In this document: piece by piece, positions 34,582-45,734 of the stretch
How the letters are laid out: every line of letters starts with the position of its first letter
Numbering within the stretch: the first letter of the stretch is position 1
NCBI GenBank assembly: GCA_028455995.1
Contig: JABELC010000007.1
Location: 1,854,001 to 1,918,000, forward strand
Direction of reading: 5' to 3'
DNA: 64,000 bases
From: Scleromitrula shiraiana
Taxonomy: Eukaryota; Ascomycota; Leotiomycetes; Helotiales; Sclerotiniaceae
Position numbers and translations under genes: made by a program
The notes under the pieces: model-generated
The model's input: the letters and a program-made list of their open reading frames with translations, nothing else
Told to the model about the DNA's origin: nothing
Database searches by the model: none

Positions 34582-36414
34582 TCACCAATCAAAAATATCC
34601 GCATACAACGACAAATCATCAATATTAAGCACCGCCTCATCCTTAACCACAAACCGACTGAAATCAATCTCCTCCTCATCCCTATCCTCAGGGATCAAAA
34701 GAGGAATATCCTCACGCCAAAGAAACTCCTTCGAAATTTCCCATTTCCACCACTTCTCACTCACATTCCCACCACCACTCACACCACCCACCCCAGCACC
34801 CGCACCCGCACCCGCACCCCCATCCCCACCAACACTCACACCCCTAAACTCAAACTCCACCGGATCACACGTGCTCATCGGCCACCCCGCCCTCCCCAAA
34901 ACAAAGTCCTCTAGAACCCGCACCCTCGCCATCCGATACCTCATCATCGGATCCGGCCCACCGCCCCAAAACGTCCAATACGCATCATGCAGGGACCTCT
35001 GGCGGTTCGTCCACGGCTCGCAAGTATGGAGCTCGCAGGTCCGCAGCCCGCGCACGCACGCTCCCATGCGCCGCAGGAAGTCGCGACAATGCATGCTGGG
35101 ATCGTTGAGATCGACGGCGTCGGGGCCGAGCGATAGCCAGGTGAGGGATTTCGAGTGCTTGGATAAGAGGGTGAGGATTTGTGGTTTGCGAAAGAGGAAG
35201 CCGTTGAGGTGGAGGCTTTGGAGATGTTTCCAGCATAGGTGGGAGAATGCATGGGTGAATTTTTGGCGTTGTGGCGTTCGTGTTGATCCTTCCCACATCC
35301 AGTTTAGGTCGAGGGTGCGGAGGTGCTGCATGCGGCCGATGGAGGCGGCGAGGCTGGAAGGGATGGTGAGGGGCAGGTTTGCTTCGAAGATTTTGGTCAT
35401 GGGGGTCAGGTGTTGGTTTTCATTCGGATATTGGATTCGAACCTGATTGAGAGGGCTAGATATTGGGATTCGCAGATTGTAGTTTTGGCCCGGCGCCAAA
35501 TCGTCGCGACAGGTGATGGGAGCGCTGATATCGAGATGGAGTGTTCGGAGTTTTGCGAGCGATGTGGCGAAGCCGTGGGAGTTTTCGAAAACTTGTTTCG
35601 TCTCGCCGTCGTATTCGCAGAGTGAATGGTAGGGAAAATCATTGATGCTTAGATTCTCGATGGATATTCTTGGGGGTAGGGTGGAAAGTGTATGGATAAG
35701 ACTCGCGATTTTCCGCTCCCAGACATCGGGGTTCAAGGCCAAAAATACGTTTCCATATCTTCCGACCAACTGTCTCTGGACTTTCAGATCCCAGCCTGAT
35801 TTCCAGCCGTGGATGACGGGGTTGGAGAGGTGTTGTACTGCGTTGGGTTTGTAGTATTCGGAAAGGATGACATCGGGGGTTGATGTGAGGGAGATGGTTT
35901 TGAGGCACGTGAGATGGGGAATTGATGTTTTGAGGAAGCGGCCCTCGCAGTGTTGGTATAGGAAATAAAGAAGTGCCTTTTCGTACATCTTCCAAGCCCG
36001 GTCCTCCCCCAGTTGTGCGATCTTCGATTTGTAGTACTCGGACAAAGCATGTGGACAGAGATGACCGGTCTGAATCTTAAGATGCTGTATACAACCTGCC
36101 ATGACAGGATGCTGACAAACATTTCGAAGTCTATCTATATCATCGACATGTTGTCGCACTGTAAAAGTATCATCTGGAAACAAAAATGGGAGCGCAGTTT
36201 CTGCCCAGCTTTTGTTCGTCAGACGGAGATTCTTGGTAGAGGGAATAGAGAGATGTGCGGTTATCATGAGGATAAGTTCGTGTGGTAGAGAAGGACAGGT
36301 TGCGAAGAGAGGTTTTCGGATGAAGTTTGTGTTCGCCATTCCTGGGGATGGACTCAGAAAGGAAAGGTAGTTTACTTTCTTCGCAGGGACGGGCCGGAAG
36401 GCCATAGTGCGCAA
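34582..36414 (-). CDS. F-box/leucine-rich protein, paralogue 1
   Basis: A single-exon frame of 610 residues on the minus strand. An F-box-like motif at ~43-72 (LPHELILMITAHLSIPSTKNLRLTNKSW) should bind Skp1. It is followed by DDIDRLRNVCQHPVMAGCIQHLKI and irregular leucine-rich segments (LRTLDLNWMWEG, LQSLHLNGFLF, LTWLSLGPDA), then the family's C-terminal LEDFVLGRAGWPMS. A Gly/Ala run near residue 545 comes from a CACCCG microsatellite. The ATG at 36339 (MANTNF) is an alternative start. The target of ubiquitination is unknown. Clearly related to the genes at 37048-38547 and 45735-47304. Confidence 0.82.
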   Translation of the reverse strand: MRTMAFRPVPAKKVNYLSFLSPSPGMANTNFIRKPLFATCPSLPHELILMITAHLSIPSTKNLRLTNKSWAETALPFLFPDDTFTVRQHVDDIDRLRNVCQHPVMAGCIQHLKIQTGHLCPHALSEYYKSKIAQLGEDRAWKMYEKALLYFLYQHCEGRFLKTSIPHLTCLKTISLTSTPDVILSEYYKPNAVQHLSNPVIHGWKSGWDLKVQRQLVGRYGNVFLALNPDVWERKIASLIHTLSTLPPRISIENLSINDFPYHSLCEYDGETKQVFENSHGFATSLAKLRTLHLDISAPITCRDDLAPGQNYNLRIPISSPLNQVRIQYPNENQHLTPMTKIFEANLPLTIPSSLAASIGRMQHLRTLDLNWMWEGSTRTPQRQKFTHAFSHLCWKHLQSLHLNGFLFRKPQILTLLSKHSKSLTWLSLGPDAVDLNDPSMHCRDFLRRMGACVRGLRTCELHTCEPWTNRQRSLHDAYWTFWGGGPDPMMRYRMARVRVLEDFVLGRAGWPMSTCDPVEFEFRGVSVGGDGGAGAGAGAGVGGVSGGGNVSEKWWKWEISKEFLWREDIPLLIPEDRDEEEIDFSRFVVKDEAVLNIDDLSLYADIFDW

Positions 36415-37047
36415 GTTGTAGGAGAACCGTTGATGAGGAGGTATGGATAGCTGAGATGGTGGTTTTACTGATGCCTAGGTAAAATGATTTCTTGGGAAAG
36501 AGCGATGTCGGCGTGAGCTGAGATCTCGCAGAAACCAAGGTAAACTGTGAGGTCGTACTGCTGCAGAGATTGGTTTTTGAGTAGAACAAAAGACGACAAG
36601 CCTATTACCTCGAAGATAGTTAAACTGTAGTCGTCGTCAAGGTTGTATTCGTCAGATCAACGTATGATATCTTCATTGAGGACTAAAACACAGTTGGTCT
36701 GAGATGGAGAGGAATATTATGTAGATGTGTAGAAAATATGGGAGAAGAGGAAAGATTGGGAAGAAGATATAGAACACGAGAGGCCTCAGCAAGGCAGATA
36801 TAACACGGGAGACGCAGTACAGGAGAAAGCGACTACTTATGATCAATAATAGTGAATTGGAAAGGAAGGTTCGCATTTTAGCTTTTTTGGTCGCGTTCTC
36901 GCGCCCATGACCGCATCGTTGTCAATAGATAACATGATCTTCGTCTAGAACCAAGTTTTTAACTTCTTAAGCATATATTCAATATCACTGTCATCACACT
37001 CCATACCATAAAACTTCAAATAGTATGTGAAACTCCACTCTATATAT
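36415..37047. other. Spacer between F-box paralogues 1 and 2
   Basis: About 630 bp. No gene. The minus frame at 36170-36589 overlaps the F-box 1 start in another frame and is a shadow. Confidence 0.5.
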
Positions 37048-38547
37048 TCATAAATGCAACCAACTCAAACTTGCAACATTCTTCCTCATCTTCATCTTAT
37101 CCAACCCATCCCTCCTAACCCACCCCCTCCACTCATCCAGCCGTCTCCAATGAGGAGAATCCTGATTAATCATCGGCCAGGCCCATTTTCCCAGTACAAA
37201 CATCTCGAATAACTTCGCATCCGGTAACATATCTTCCTCACACGTAACAGGTTCCCAATTCTCATCATAGATTCTCTGATCTTTGGCACTAACCAATAGT
37301 TGGAATTTCTCTAGCTTTAGTTCTTCGCGCAGACGAAACATGATGGATTTAAAGGAGACGCATTCTTTTTGTTTGAGTTGAGGAACGAGAAAGAAATCAT
37401 GACCGAGGGATAAATATTTTAATGTGGATTTATGACGAGTTATGAAAGAGTAGAAAAATGTATCTGCGCTTCTTACCTTTGACAGACGTATTTTCTCGAG
37501 AAATGGAAATGTGTTAGAGTAGAAGTAATCTTGATTCACAAGATTAAGCACGGAATCAGAAAATCGAAATGACATATTCCAGGTAAGATCTATAACTCGA
37601 AGATTTTGCATCGATCCTATGAAAAGACCCATGGATTGAGCAAGGGCGGGAGCTTGACTGTGAAATAGAGAATTATCCTCAATGCTACTTATACCGATTC
37701 GAAGATCTTGGACTTTGGCTGTGAGTTCTTGCATATCGTTGAGAAAGTTAGTATGGATGCCAGGGGAATCGATTATATCTTCTCCATCTTCGTATTGTAA
37801 ATCATCGCGGACGAATAAATCAACAGGAAAGGAGTCTAATGCTAGTTTTCGCATTGGTTGTTGGAGTTGTCGAGTTGCAAGGAGGATGCATAGATGACGA
37901 ATTCCTAACCTTGTGGGAAACGTTGTGTCGTAGGAATCATAAATGGCATCTGGTTCAAGATCCCGTTTACATTGCATTCCTTCCCAGGCTAAGGTGAAAT
38001 TGATGTCCGAATGGGAGAAAGGACATTCCATGGATGTTGCGGTAATAGATTCCACAGCAGGAAATTTCGAAAGAGCATGGAACAGTACAACCGGATCACA
38101 ATGCCGAGAACCATTCTGTACGATCTGCTCAGATAGCCTATTGACCCTCCTGTCACACATAAATATACTCTCTAATTTCGTACATCTGTTGACAATCCGC
38201 ACTTCTCGGTCAAATTCTAACATATCCATATCCCCTACATATATTTTTATGTGCTTAATAACTTTTGCAAGCCATGGAAGTCCTGCAACTTCTCGCAACC
38301 GTTTCATGTCATCGAGATGCGGTCGGATGCGGAATACACCTTGTTCAATATATCTTCCGGTGCGAATGTTGAAGAGTCCGGTAACGCATACCCCGCCCCA
38401 GGCTCGACATGTGAGACGCAGATTTGTAACATCGTTGGCAGGAAGGTAACTGATGATTCGTGATTTCAGTTCGATTGGTAGTTTGGATAGTAAATTAACC
38501 GGGTTAGTGTGGGAGATCCCGATTGGAGAAGGTAGTAGAAATGGCAT
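37048..38547 (-). CDS. F-box/leucine-rich protein, paralogue 2
   Basis: A single-exon frame of 499 residues on the minus strand. The F-box-like start is LPIELKSRIISYLPANDVTNLRLTCRAWG (~22-51), followed by IRPHLDDMKRLREVAGLPWLAKVIKHIKI, which matches the corresponding part of paralogue 1. Later come leucine-rich segments (LRVIDLTWNMSF, LKYLSLGHDFFL) and the shared C-terminal block KLFEMFVLGKWAWPM. No frame lesions. Probable substrate receptor of an SCF ubiquitin ligase; substrate unknown. Confidence 0.82.
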   Translation of the reverse strand: MPFLLPSPIGISHTNPVNLLSKLPIELKSRIISYLPANDVTNLRLTCRAWGGVCVTGLFNIRTGRYIEQGVFRIRPHLDDMKRLREVAGLPWLAKVIKHIKIYVGDMDMLEFDREVRIVNRCTKLESIFMCDRRVNRLSEQIVQNGSRHCDPVVLFHALSKFPAVESITATSMECPFSHSDINFTLAWEGMQCKRDLEPDAIYDSYDTTFPTRLGIRHLCILLATRQLQQPMRKLALDSFPVDLFVRDDLQYEDGEDIIDSPGIHTNFLNDMQELTAKVQDLRIGISSIEDNSLFHSQAPALAQSMGLFIGSMQNLRVIDLTWNMSFRFSDSVLNLVNQDYFYSNTFPFLEKIRLSKVRSADTFFYSFITRHKSTLKYLSLGHDFFLVPQLKQKECVSFKSIMFRLREELKLEKFQLLVSAKDQRIYDENWEPVTCEEDMLPDAKLFEMFVLGKWAWPMINQDSPHWRRLDEWRGWVRRDGLDKMKMRKNVASLSWLHL

Positions 38548-38933
38548 CTCTAAGTATTTTCGTGGGGGAACAAATATGCTGTGAGAAGGGTTGGAACCTG
38601 TTAGTATTTCGATACTTTACCGTCATATCTGAGGCATCGCAGGAGTTTAAGATGCGACAGCATTTGAATTCCAACATCATTACCAACATTGCTGCGGTGA
38701 GGGCCAAAGAGGAAGGGCTGGTCAAAATATAGGGCCAAAGTTAGTTGTATTTATAGGCGCTTAGGTGCTTGATATGGCGTAGCTAGCACTAACAAGCACC
38801 AACCCGCTTGGTCTATCGAGTCCAAACCATTCAGTTGTTGAAATCCTAGAAATTACCAGAATCAGGTCTTTCAAAACAAGATTTCGTTGATTGATACTGT
38901 ACAAATAAAATCGTCATTGTATCAAAGGTCGAA
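38548..38933. other. Spacer, no gene seen
   Basis: About 390 bp of promoter region for F-box paralogue 2. The short frames on both strands at 38504-38732 mirror each other. Confidence 0.5.
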
Positions 38934-39434
38934 TTAATCGCTTAATGGTTGAGAAAATGGCCTTGAACAACAATAACACTTGCTGACCTTCAAACAGGCC
39001 GGCATCGTTATTCCTACATCAAAAGGTTCTCTACCAAGTCTTATTGATGATTTTATGACACAACATAATCGCCTCTGCGAGTACCTAGATGGATCAGTAT
39101 TATTTAAAAGATTGACAGCATGTTTCCTGATATCTACTATGCTCTGATGCAGTGTTTTAAAGAGTTTGAGATGGGTGAGAAAGCCCGAGCGAAGGGACAT
39201 CAATGTCGATGCTATCTGTGACCCGTCGATAGCAATACTTTGACGAGAAGTTGGCAAGTGTTCCAAGTGAAATAATATCTTTCGAAGTACCTGATGCGAA
39301 GAACTATTTAGTATACCTGTATTTAATTGGGCTCAAAGTGACAGCTCTTATTAGCACTTACATTTCACATGTCTTGGGTAATTTGGTATTTCATAAAGAT
39401 GTCGGATTCTCCGAAGCAATCGTAAAGTCATCAT
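38934..39434 (-). CDS. Small hypothetical protein, two exons
   Basis: A two-exon minus-strand model, 39434-39362 and 39316-38934, keeps frame across a 45 bp intron (GTAAGT donor, ATACAG acceptor) and gives about 151 residues. It starts MMTLRLLRRIRHLYEIPNYP and ends with a Cys-rich KVSKCYCCSRPF. The middle is rich in Leu/His and looks helical. No family recognised. It may be a remnant of a larger gene rather than a complete one. Confidence 0.35.
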
Positions 39435-39749
39435 AATTATATCGATTGTGATTAATTGATAATCAGGATTTGTAAGAGTTGGTCTAAATTGAATTGAAGT
39501 TATAACTTTCTACAATTTCCATGGAGCTATTGAAGTTATATCTTTTTACAATGTCCATGGAGTTAAGTTAGAAACCAAGGCCGAGCTGAAGGCTGATTAT
39601 CAACGACCAAACTCGCGATTATGTCATCCACTGGTGATGTATTATATCTAGACCTGTTTTCCTCCAAGTGAAGTCTTATACATTCCATATAACAATCTCA
39701 AGTATCATCTCGGAGACCTCTTCACTCAAACACTCAAAAAAAAAAAAAA
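39435..39749. other. Promoter region of the DUF1857 gene
   Basis: Contains a diverged direct repeat, TTGAAGTTATA..TTTACAAT..TCCATGGAG, at about 39493-39527 and 39531-39563, and a poly-A tract directly before the ATG. No gene. Confidence 0.5.
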
Positions 39750-40481
39750 ATGTCGATCATCTACGCAGCAGCAACTGTTTACGTTAACCCAGCTGGGGAA
39801 TCACCAGTTCTCACCCTTGAGCAATTGTGGAAAGGCTTAGAGCTTAAGGTCCGGTATGTATTGAAGTATTCATATAACTTAATTTTCATTTGAATACAAA
39901 GTAGATGATTCTAAAAATCATTGGGAATGTCAACTCTGTACCGATATCACAAGTCCCGTGGCAGTTATGATATTTATTAAGGAAAGCTGCTAATAAACAC
40001 ATTATAGCAAACCACAACTTTTTATCCCAGTGATCGAAACCTGCAAAGTTCTTTCAGACGAAAATGAAGTCGTCGTAAGAGAAGTTCAATTCAAAGCTGG
40101 TTCGTCTTACCCATTCTTTTCACCCAACATGTACCCCTCAACCACATGACTAATCTTTTTTCTCCACTCCCATCAGGTGGACCAACCAGTGACCCTGCCA
40201 TAGAAACGATAACTCATTTCGCACCTATTAACGCCGAGGCCAAATCCGGAGTTGAAGTCTTCCAGATGAAGGGCTCTCAAAGTCGTGTGCACAATATTGT
40301 CAGTGAGGGACCTGAAGGGGAATTGTTGTTGACTTTTACGTTTGAATGGGATCATGAGAATATTGAGAAGGGAAGTGAGGAGGAAAGGGAAAAGCAGAAG
40401 GGGTATCAGGCTATGGCCCCGAAAGCTGCGGCTTCTACGGTGAAGGCTATCAGAGAGATGGTTTCTAAGGGGGAGTTGTGA
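39750..40481 (+). CDS. DUF1857 (SRPBCC-fold) protein
   Basis: Three exons: 39750-39853, 40008-40099, 40177-40481, giving 166 residues with matching phases. It starts MSIIYAAATVYVNPAGE directly after a poly-A tract. LTLEQLWKGLELKVRKPQLF, FKAGGPTSDPAIETITHFAP and FTFEWDH fit the fungal DUF1857 family, small START/SRPBCC-like proteins some of which sit in secondary-metabolite clusters. No signal peptide. No metabolite cluster is evident here, so its function is unknown. Complete and apparently intact. Confidence 0.85.
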
Positions 40482-41533
40482 GAGAAGGTGATACGATACC
40501 ATCAAGGAGGGGAGGAAGTTGCTATCATTATATCCGTTTAATGTCTTAATGCAACTTGTTTTTGATTAGTATCACCAGTTTCAGTGTCTACTGTCTATAT
40601 AGCAGTTAGACCCCACTAACTGATGCCATTTCTCATGAGTTTTTCGCATCCAAAAAGAATCAAATTCTTTTCGAAAAGATTGGAAACAGAAAGAATCAAA
40701 CTTTCTTCTTCAACACTCACTGTAGAAGGCTGGCATTAGAGTGCGATAATCACTTTACTCACCGCGGATCGCAATGTGCCCTCACACTTGGAGGTGTATG
40801 CTCTACTATTGAACTATATTTACTGTTTGGGTGATTTGTTCGGGAGTTCACACATTTATGATGATAACCTATGGCTTTCATTGATGATCTGAAGTTCAGC
40901 TTTGATATGTCCTCACTTTCATGATATTTACCAGCAAAAAATCATGCTAGGATAGGTTTGTAGTTCCCAAGAAAGAGCGAATACTCGATCACATGTCACG
41001 GGATTTCGTGCACATTTCGTGTCCGTGTTCCGGACCCCTCAAAGTTGCACCCCTCAAAGTTGCACCCCTCAAAGTTGCACCCCTCGAAATTGGTCCATCT
41101 CTAAACAAATCTACAATCTTTGAAAACCCTCTCCTAAAGTCCATTTCCAGTTTTGCAAAGATACCCAATGTTCATTTGAATTCTAGTTATTGTTGATTTC
41201 TTTTTTTTAAACGATACCATATCTTGCTTTTTGCGAAAGCGTGCGAAGTTTGCGAACCTTCTATTTGCTTTGTGGCTTGCTTCAGTATCGAGCTCATTCT
41301 ACTTCAATCCTGCGTCTTCTCTTCCATTTCTGAGAAAACAAAGACTTTGAAAGTACTTTAAACCGAGGCGCATATCTCAATAACCCATATCAAAAAATCT
41401 CGTAAGTAGTTGAATTTCTTTTATATCTCGTTTGTTATGTATTCTATTACCAGCATCTGTTTTGACATTCTGCTTCCTAGATCTACGACAAACAAACGAA
41501 TTACAACTTAAAAATCTCTACACTGCAGATATA
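40482..41533. other. Spacer with tandem repeat and SUMO-like gene leader
   Basis: Holds the tandem repeat at 41034-41093, a degraded tRNA-like stretch at about 40761-40825 (minus), and the SUMO-like gene's 5' leader. A CGTAAGT donor at about 41400 and TAG ends near 41480 suggest the leader may be spliced. Confidence 0.5.
41034..41093 (+). repeat. 15 bp tandem repeat (ACCCCTCAAAGTTGC)
   Basis: Three perfect units followed by a diverged fourth (ACCCCTCGAAATTGG). Confidence 0.9.
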
Positions 41534-41854
41534 ATGGTTGTCGTTGAGGAAAACCATGTCACTCCTCCTGCCGCAGATGCTGAAGCCAAACCTGCCGCCA
41601 CGCATCCCGTCGCTATCAACATTATTGTTTGCGACCAGGAGAGAAATGAGATCACCTTTAAGATCAAGCGCACGAAGCCGATGATAAAAATCATTCAAGC
41701 CTATTGTAAAGCTAAGAGCATCGGAGATCCGAAACTCGTACGGTTCACGTTTGAAGGCGAACGATTTAAAGATGATGCTACACCCGAGTCACTTGAAATG
41801 GAAGATGGAGATCAAATCGATGTTTTTTTGGAACAGCAGGGTGGTGGAATGTAG
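41534..41854 (+). CDS. SUMO-like ubiquitin-fold protein
   Basis: Intronless, 106 residues. A disordered N-terminal tail of ~27 residues (MVVVEENHVTPPAADAEAKP) precedes a ubiquitin fold: NIIVCDQERNEITFKIKRT, then LVRFTFEGERFKDDATPESL and MEDGDQIDVFLEQQGGGM. The RF-F-GERFKDDATPESLEMEDGD pattern and C-terminal Gly-Gly are SUMO features, and processing after GG would expose the conjugation end. It differs from canonical fungal SUMO (usual RFLFDG, TPxxLDMEDGD, QVGGxx), so I take it as a divergent paralogue rather than the main SMT3. The start at 41534 is preferred to an upstream in-frame ATG (41432) because the upstream part is AT-rich and intron-like. Confidence 0.82.
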   Translation: MVVVEENHVTPPAADAEAKPAATHPVAINIIVCDQERNEITFKIKRTKPMIKIIQAYCKAKSIGDPKLVRFTFEGERFKDDATPESLEMEDGDQIDVFLEQQGGGM

Positions 41855-44019
41855 AGTATTTCAACGATGTCGTATGAATTTATTGAATGGTTAGTTTTTT
41901 CCCGATCCATGCAGAATCGATCTATAAGTAGGAATAGAGTGCTGACGTGATATCTATGTTAGGGAGGTTACAATAGTGGTATGGAGTTAAATGGTGTTTT
42001 CGCAGCTAGGAATATGGCGTAGGATCTGATACGATATACTTCGGTCTAAAGAACAAAAATTTTCAGTGACGGGATGATACTTCTACCAACTTTCTTTAGA
42101 ATGGAGAAATTCGTTTCGGGAACAGGTTTACCATCAAAAGTTCGGCACCAAATAGGGCTATTTTCTTTACAGGGACGAGGCCTTATCTATCTAGGTATTC
42201 AGTTCCGATGATTAGTATGGTTGATAGGATGGGCATCCTATCTTAATAATTCTAGTGTGTATCTCAAATCTTAAGTTTTCGATATTAACAATACCACAGT
42301 GTTTTGTGGTGCCATCTCAGCATAGTATCCAATATCGAATGAAATCCGCAAAGGATTGTTTCGTTTCAGGTAGAGGATGGCCACTAAATTTATAGAAGCC
42401 TTGCATATTGTTACATTTGTGTGTGCTTTCCATCGGCCAGAACGCCTCCAAAGGGATCTACCAAAGTGTCATCACTTGCTTGCTTGATGTGACACAATAG
42501 ACGCCGAATCACGTGTATGTTGTATTTTCATTGTATTTTCGGCATTTCCGGGATTCTGAATGAGAAACACAAGTTGAAACAAATTTTTCTCCTATGGTTT
42601 CTTGCGATCAATGATTTACTTTAACCTGAAAGATTGGAATATGTTAGAGCGATGTTTATTCATGTCGCTTTGATGCTATAGTTACAAGCGCTTCAAGTGG
42701 ATACGAAGATTTTTGCGATCACCCATGTTACAGCCTATACAGCTTCTTCTGACAGGAATTTTTATAAGGATCGTAGGTGCCAACGCAGGTGACCACAAGC
42801 AAGCGTTATGTGGCATTTTGCACTCTCGATATCAACCAAGAGCTGATCTAGTAGATGGAATAATCTCAGCTACTGCATTTCAATCTTCTCAATATTAATT
42901 CCTTGGAAGCATGAATTGAAACCTACATCATGATGTCGCTCCATGACCCCTTGGAATCGTTAGTACGGAGACTGTACAACCAGATTCATTGGAAGAAGGC
43001 TCTACAAGGGCTATTTTTAATCGCAAATGCTTGATTTGCGATGACGGGCTTCACAATCAAAATATTTTCACTTGTGGCCTGAAGATGTCAGACATTGAAT
43101 TTCTTATGTCTTGAGTGGAAGGACTTACGGATGTCATCGTATTTGTGCAAGTGGGAAAGTTCCATGAGAAAGTTTACTCGCTGCCAGGAAAGGGGGAAGA
43201 AGCGCCATAGCTTTAACGTAGGAGCCGGTGAGGAATCATCGAATCGATATGGAGCAAGAAGATGTATTTCAGGAATGTGGTGAGATCGTATCGATAAGGC
43301 TGGAACTTTAGCTGGACCGGCAAGTGCCTTGTGTCTGACTTTCTCCCTTTTCTAGCTCGTTAAGAGTAGGCAGCAGTTTGCCTGTGCGGAAAATACCCAG
43401 TGATATATTGGCAATTCCTAGCCTTCTGATCCTATTCTAGTGATTCGTGGATATTTGTTGGAATTTAATGCGGCATATCAGGGCCGTAATCTTTAAAACG
43501 ATATGATACGTTACCAACATCTCATCAAATGCATAGACACCAAGGCTTGAAAAAGAGTCTTGGGTAGGTTCACCCAATTACTGAAGCTGAAACCTTGCTA
43601 CAAAGGTTAACTTTTCGTGCCAAGAAGGGTCAAAATATAAATATATCTAGTTTGTGTTCAATGCCAAGACATGCTGAGACTTAATTTTGGATCTATCCCT
43701 TGATTAAAATTGTTCGCATTTACTTCTATAAAGAAGAAATGACGCCACATAATTTTTTATTCGCCCAGCAACTGAACAACTTGCCTTCACCCTATTGCGA
43801 CGACATGTCGCGTGGCTTGCAAGCATCACCATGTCATTGCCTGCGCCCGATCTAACCACATTTGTCAAACCACCGACACAGTACATCTTCACCTCCTTCT
43901 TCAAGCTTCAGCCCTATCAGCCGTTTCTACATTTCGTAAGACATAAAAAAAGGTCGGGTTCCCGCGAGAAAATTCATGAGCAAGCCAAAGTCATGTAAGT
44001 AGAAGCCCTAGCCGAAGAT
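41855..44019. other. Gene-poor spacer
   Basis: About 2.2 kb. Open frames (42713-42898, 43095-43283, 43704-43904, 43795-43998) are short and show no domain. Around 43080-43250 different frames give cysteine-containing snippets that might be an eroded gene, but nothing could be identified. Confidence 0.45.
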
Positions 44020-44934
44020 ATGCAGAAAATAGATGAAGCTCTGAGAAGAACGGCGAGGTCGAGGACTCCAACAGCTTGTTCACAATGTCAGAAGAGGAAG
44101 CAGAAATGCAGTAGAGAACAGCCGTGTAGGCATTGTTCGAGGAGGTATCCACCTGTGGATTGTATTTATACTTTCGAAGAGTAAGTGCTTCGTTTGTAGT
44201 ATGATATGAAATGGGTGTGTACTAACAAGTCTCGTAGGAAGAACTGCTTCCGACCAACCCCCTCTCCAAATAGATTGTCTGTACCGGAGATACCATTCTA
44301 TACGGACTCGGATCTATCGGATCATCAACCCGCAGTCTCTGTCCCTCAAGATTTTCCGGGCTCGAGACAAATCTATGGTTATGGGCAAGGGATAGAACAA
44401 AACTCTCAAGAAGCAATCATCGACGATGCCTCTCTTACACCCCTTGTCAGAACCGACCTATATCCGTCACAATCGCAATATCAGCAACATTTAAATACAA
44501 CTATACCAAGTCAAAACACGAGAGCATTTCCAGTATCTGAAACGAACAATCTAGCACTCAACGGATCATCTCAAGTTCTCCTGAGTTCCTCAAACGAGAT
44601 ACTCGACTATGATTTCATGAACGCCCAGGACTTAGAAACAGCACGATGGAACCAAAGTCAAAGTCAAAGTCAAAGCCCAAACCAAAACCAAAACCCCTCA
44701 GATTTTCCAGTCTTCGATCTTTATTTCGTTCCACCAAATAATTCAAGAGTATACAACATCAACGAACCTACATCCTTCGGTTCAAACCAAGGAATCCCAT
44801 CAAATAGTCCGATGGGCCCTCAAGTCGTATCATCATCGTCGCCGAATATGCAGTATTCGCAGAGTATGCATAATCATGCTACGGCAAATGGGATGGTAAA
44901 TCAGTATTCTGAGGCTGAGAGGTCGTATTATTGA
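44020..44934 (+). CDS. Zn(II)2Cys6 transcription factor, short
   Basis: Two exons, 44020-44180 and 44238-44934, giving 285 residues. The binuclear cluster is complete: CSQCQKRKQKC, then CRHC and a final Cys in PPVDC, spacing C-x2-C-x6-C-x5-C-x2-C-x8-C, preceded by a basic stretch (RRTARSRTPTA). The intron falls just after the cluster, as in many fungal members. The rest is Ser/Asn/Gln-rich with a QSQSQSQ run and no fungal_trans middle domain, so it may be a short activator. It lies between F-box paralogues 2 and 3; no obvious target cluster. An in-frame TAA shortly upstream supports the start. Confidence 0.82.
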
Positions 44935-45734
44935 TTCCTTGGTTGAGGAGTTACGACTGAGAGGTTTTCAAGGGAGAGGGGGTTGATTAAATTGAATTGA
45001 ATGTGATAGGATAAGATTGGATCTGAAAAGGATGCGAGGAAAGTGTTATGAAATAACCAAACGCAATTTTATTTCTCGGCTCCAGATCTCCCGCGACACC
45101 GGAAATACCGAAGATATCTTCCTGGTAAGTTGTGCGAATTTTAGTATGGTGAATATTGGGCACATCAAATGTTTTATTTTTCATATGCATTGGTTTTGAT
45201 TGGGTTGGGTCGGTTTCGTGTAGATACCCGCGTCGCCGGATGAGTAGTTGGATCGCTTGGTGAATTGGATACTAGCTCGGGGGTTGAAGCTTCAGAGATG
45301 TGATAGATTCAATTCACTGGGTAGTATATTATTATTCGGAGGTCCCCGGGCTCTTTGGGTTGTTCTATAGTTTTTGTGTTTCCAGGTTATTTTTAGGTCA
45401 GGTGTTGGTTGGGAAGAAAAAGGATCATGGTGATGGAGTTAGATGGGCTGTGTTGGAATTAGAATTGGAATTAGATGATGTAGAGATGGCGTGGGTTTTA
45501 TTGCATATGATGTATTGAGTTAGATTAGCTTAGGCTTAGGTGTTTCTTACTGGCTGTTTGATGATCTTCTTCTCGTGATTGCTGTGTTAATTTGTAATTG
45601 TAGTATGAACACTTGCAAGTCAAGCTTGAGAGAACTGCAGACTCTAGTCTAAAGTCAATAAATATATTAGTATACGAATACAATGAGCTGAGTGTATAGA
45701 AATATGCCAGGATGTATCTTCTTCATATAAACTC
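44935..45734. other. Spacer, no gene seen
   Basis: Opposing open frames at 44987-45199 mirror each other. The frame at 45300-45518 is low complexity (LELELELDD from a GAATTA repeat). Confidence 0.5.

Noticed and set aside
40761..40825. Minus-strand tRNA-like sequence with an A-box-like TAGTTCAATAGTAGAGC and a short anticodon-like hairpin (CTCCAA loop)
   Set aside because: The loop has six bases, no T-arm GTTCGA is present and the ends do not pair as an acceptor stem. At best it is a decayed tRNA, so I did not list an RNA gene.
43080..43250. Snippets resembling parts of known domains (FVQVGKFHEK, NRKCLICDDGLHNQ)
   Set aside because: They occur in different frames over less than 200 bp with no neighbouring support; too short to tell from chance.
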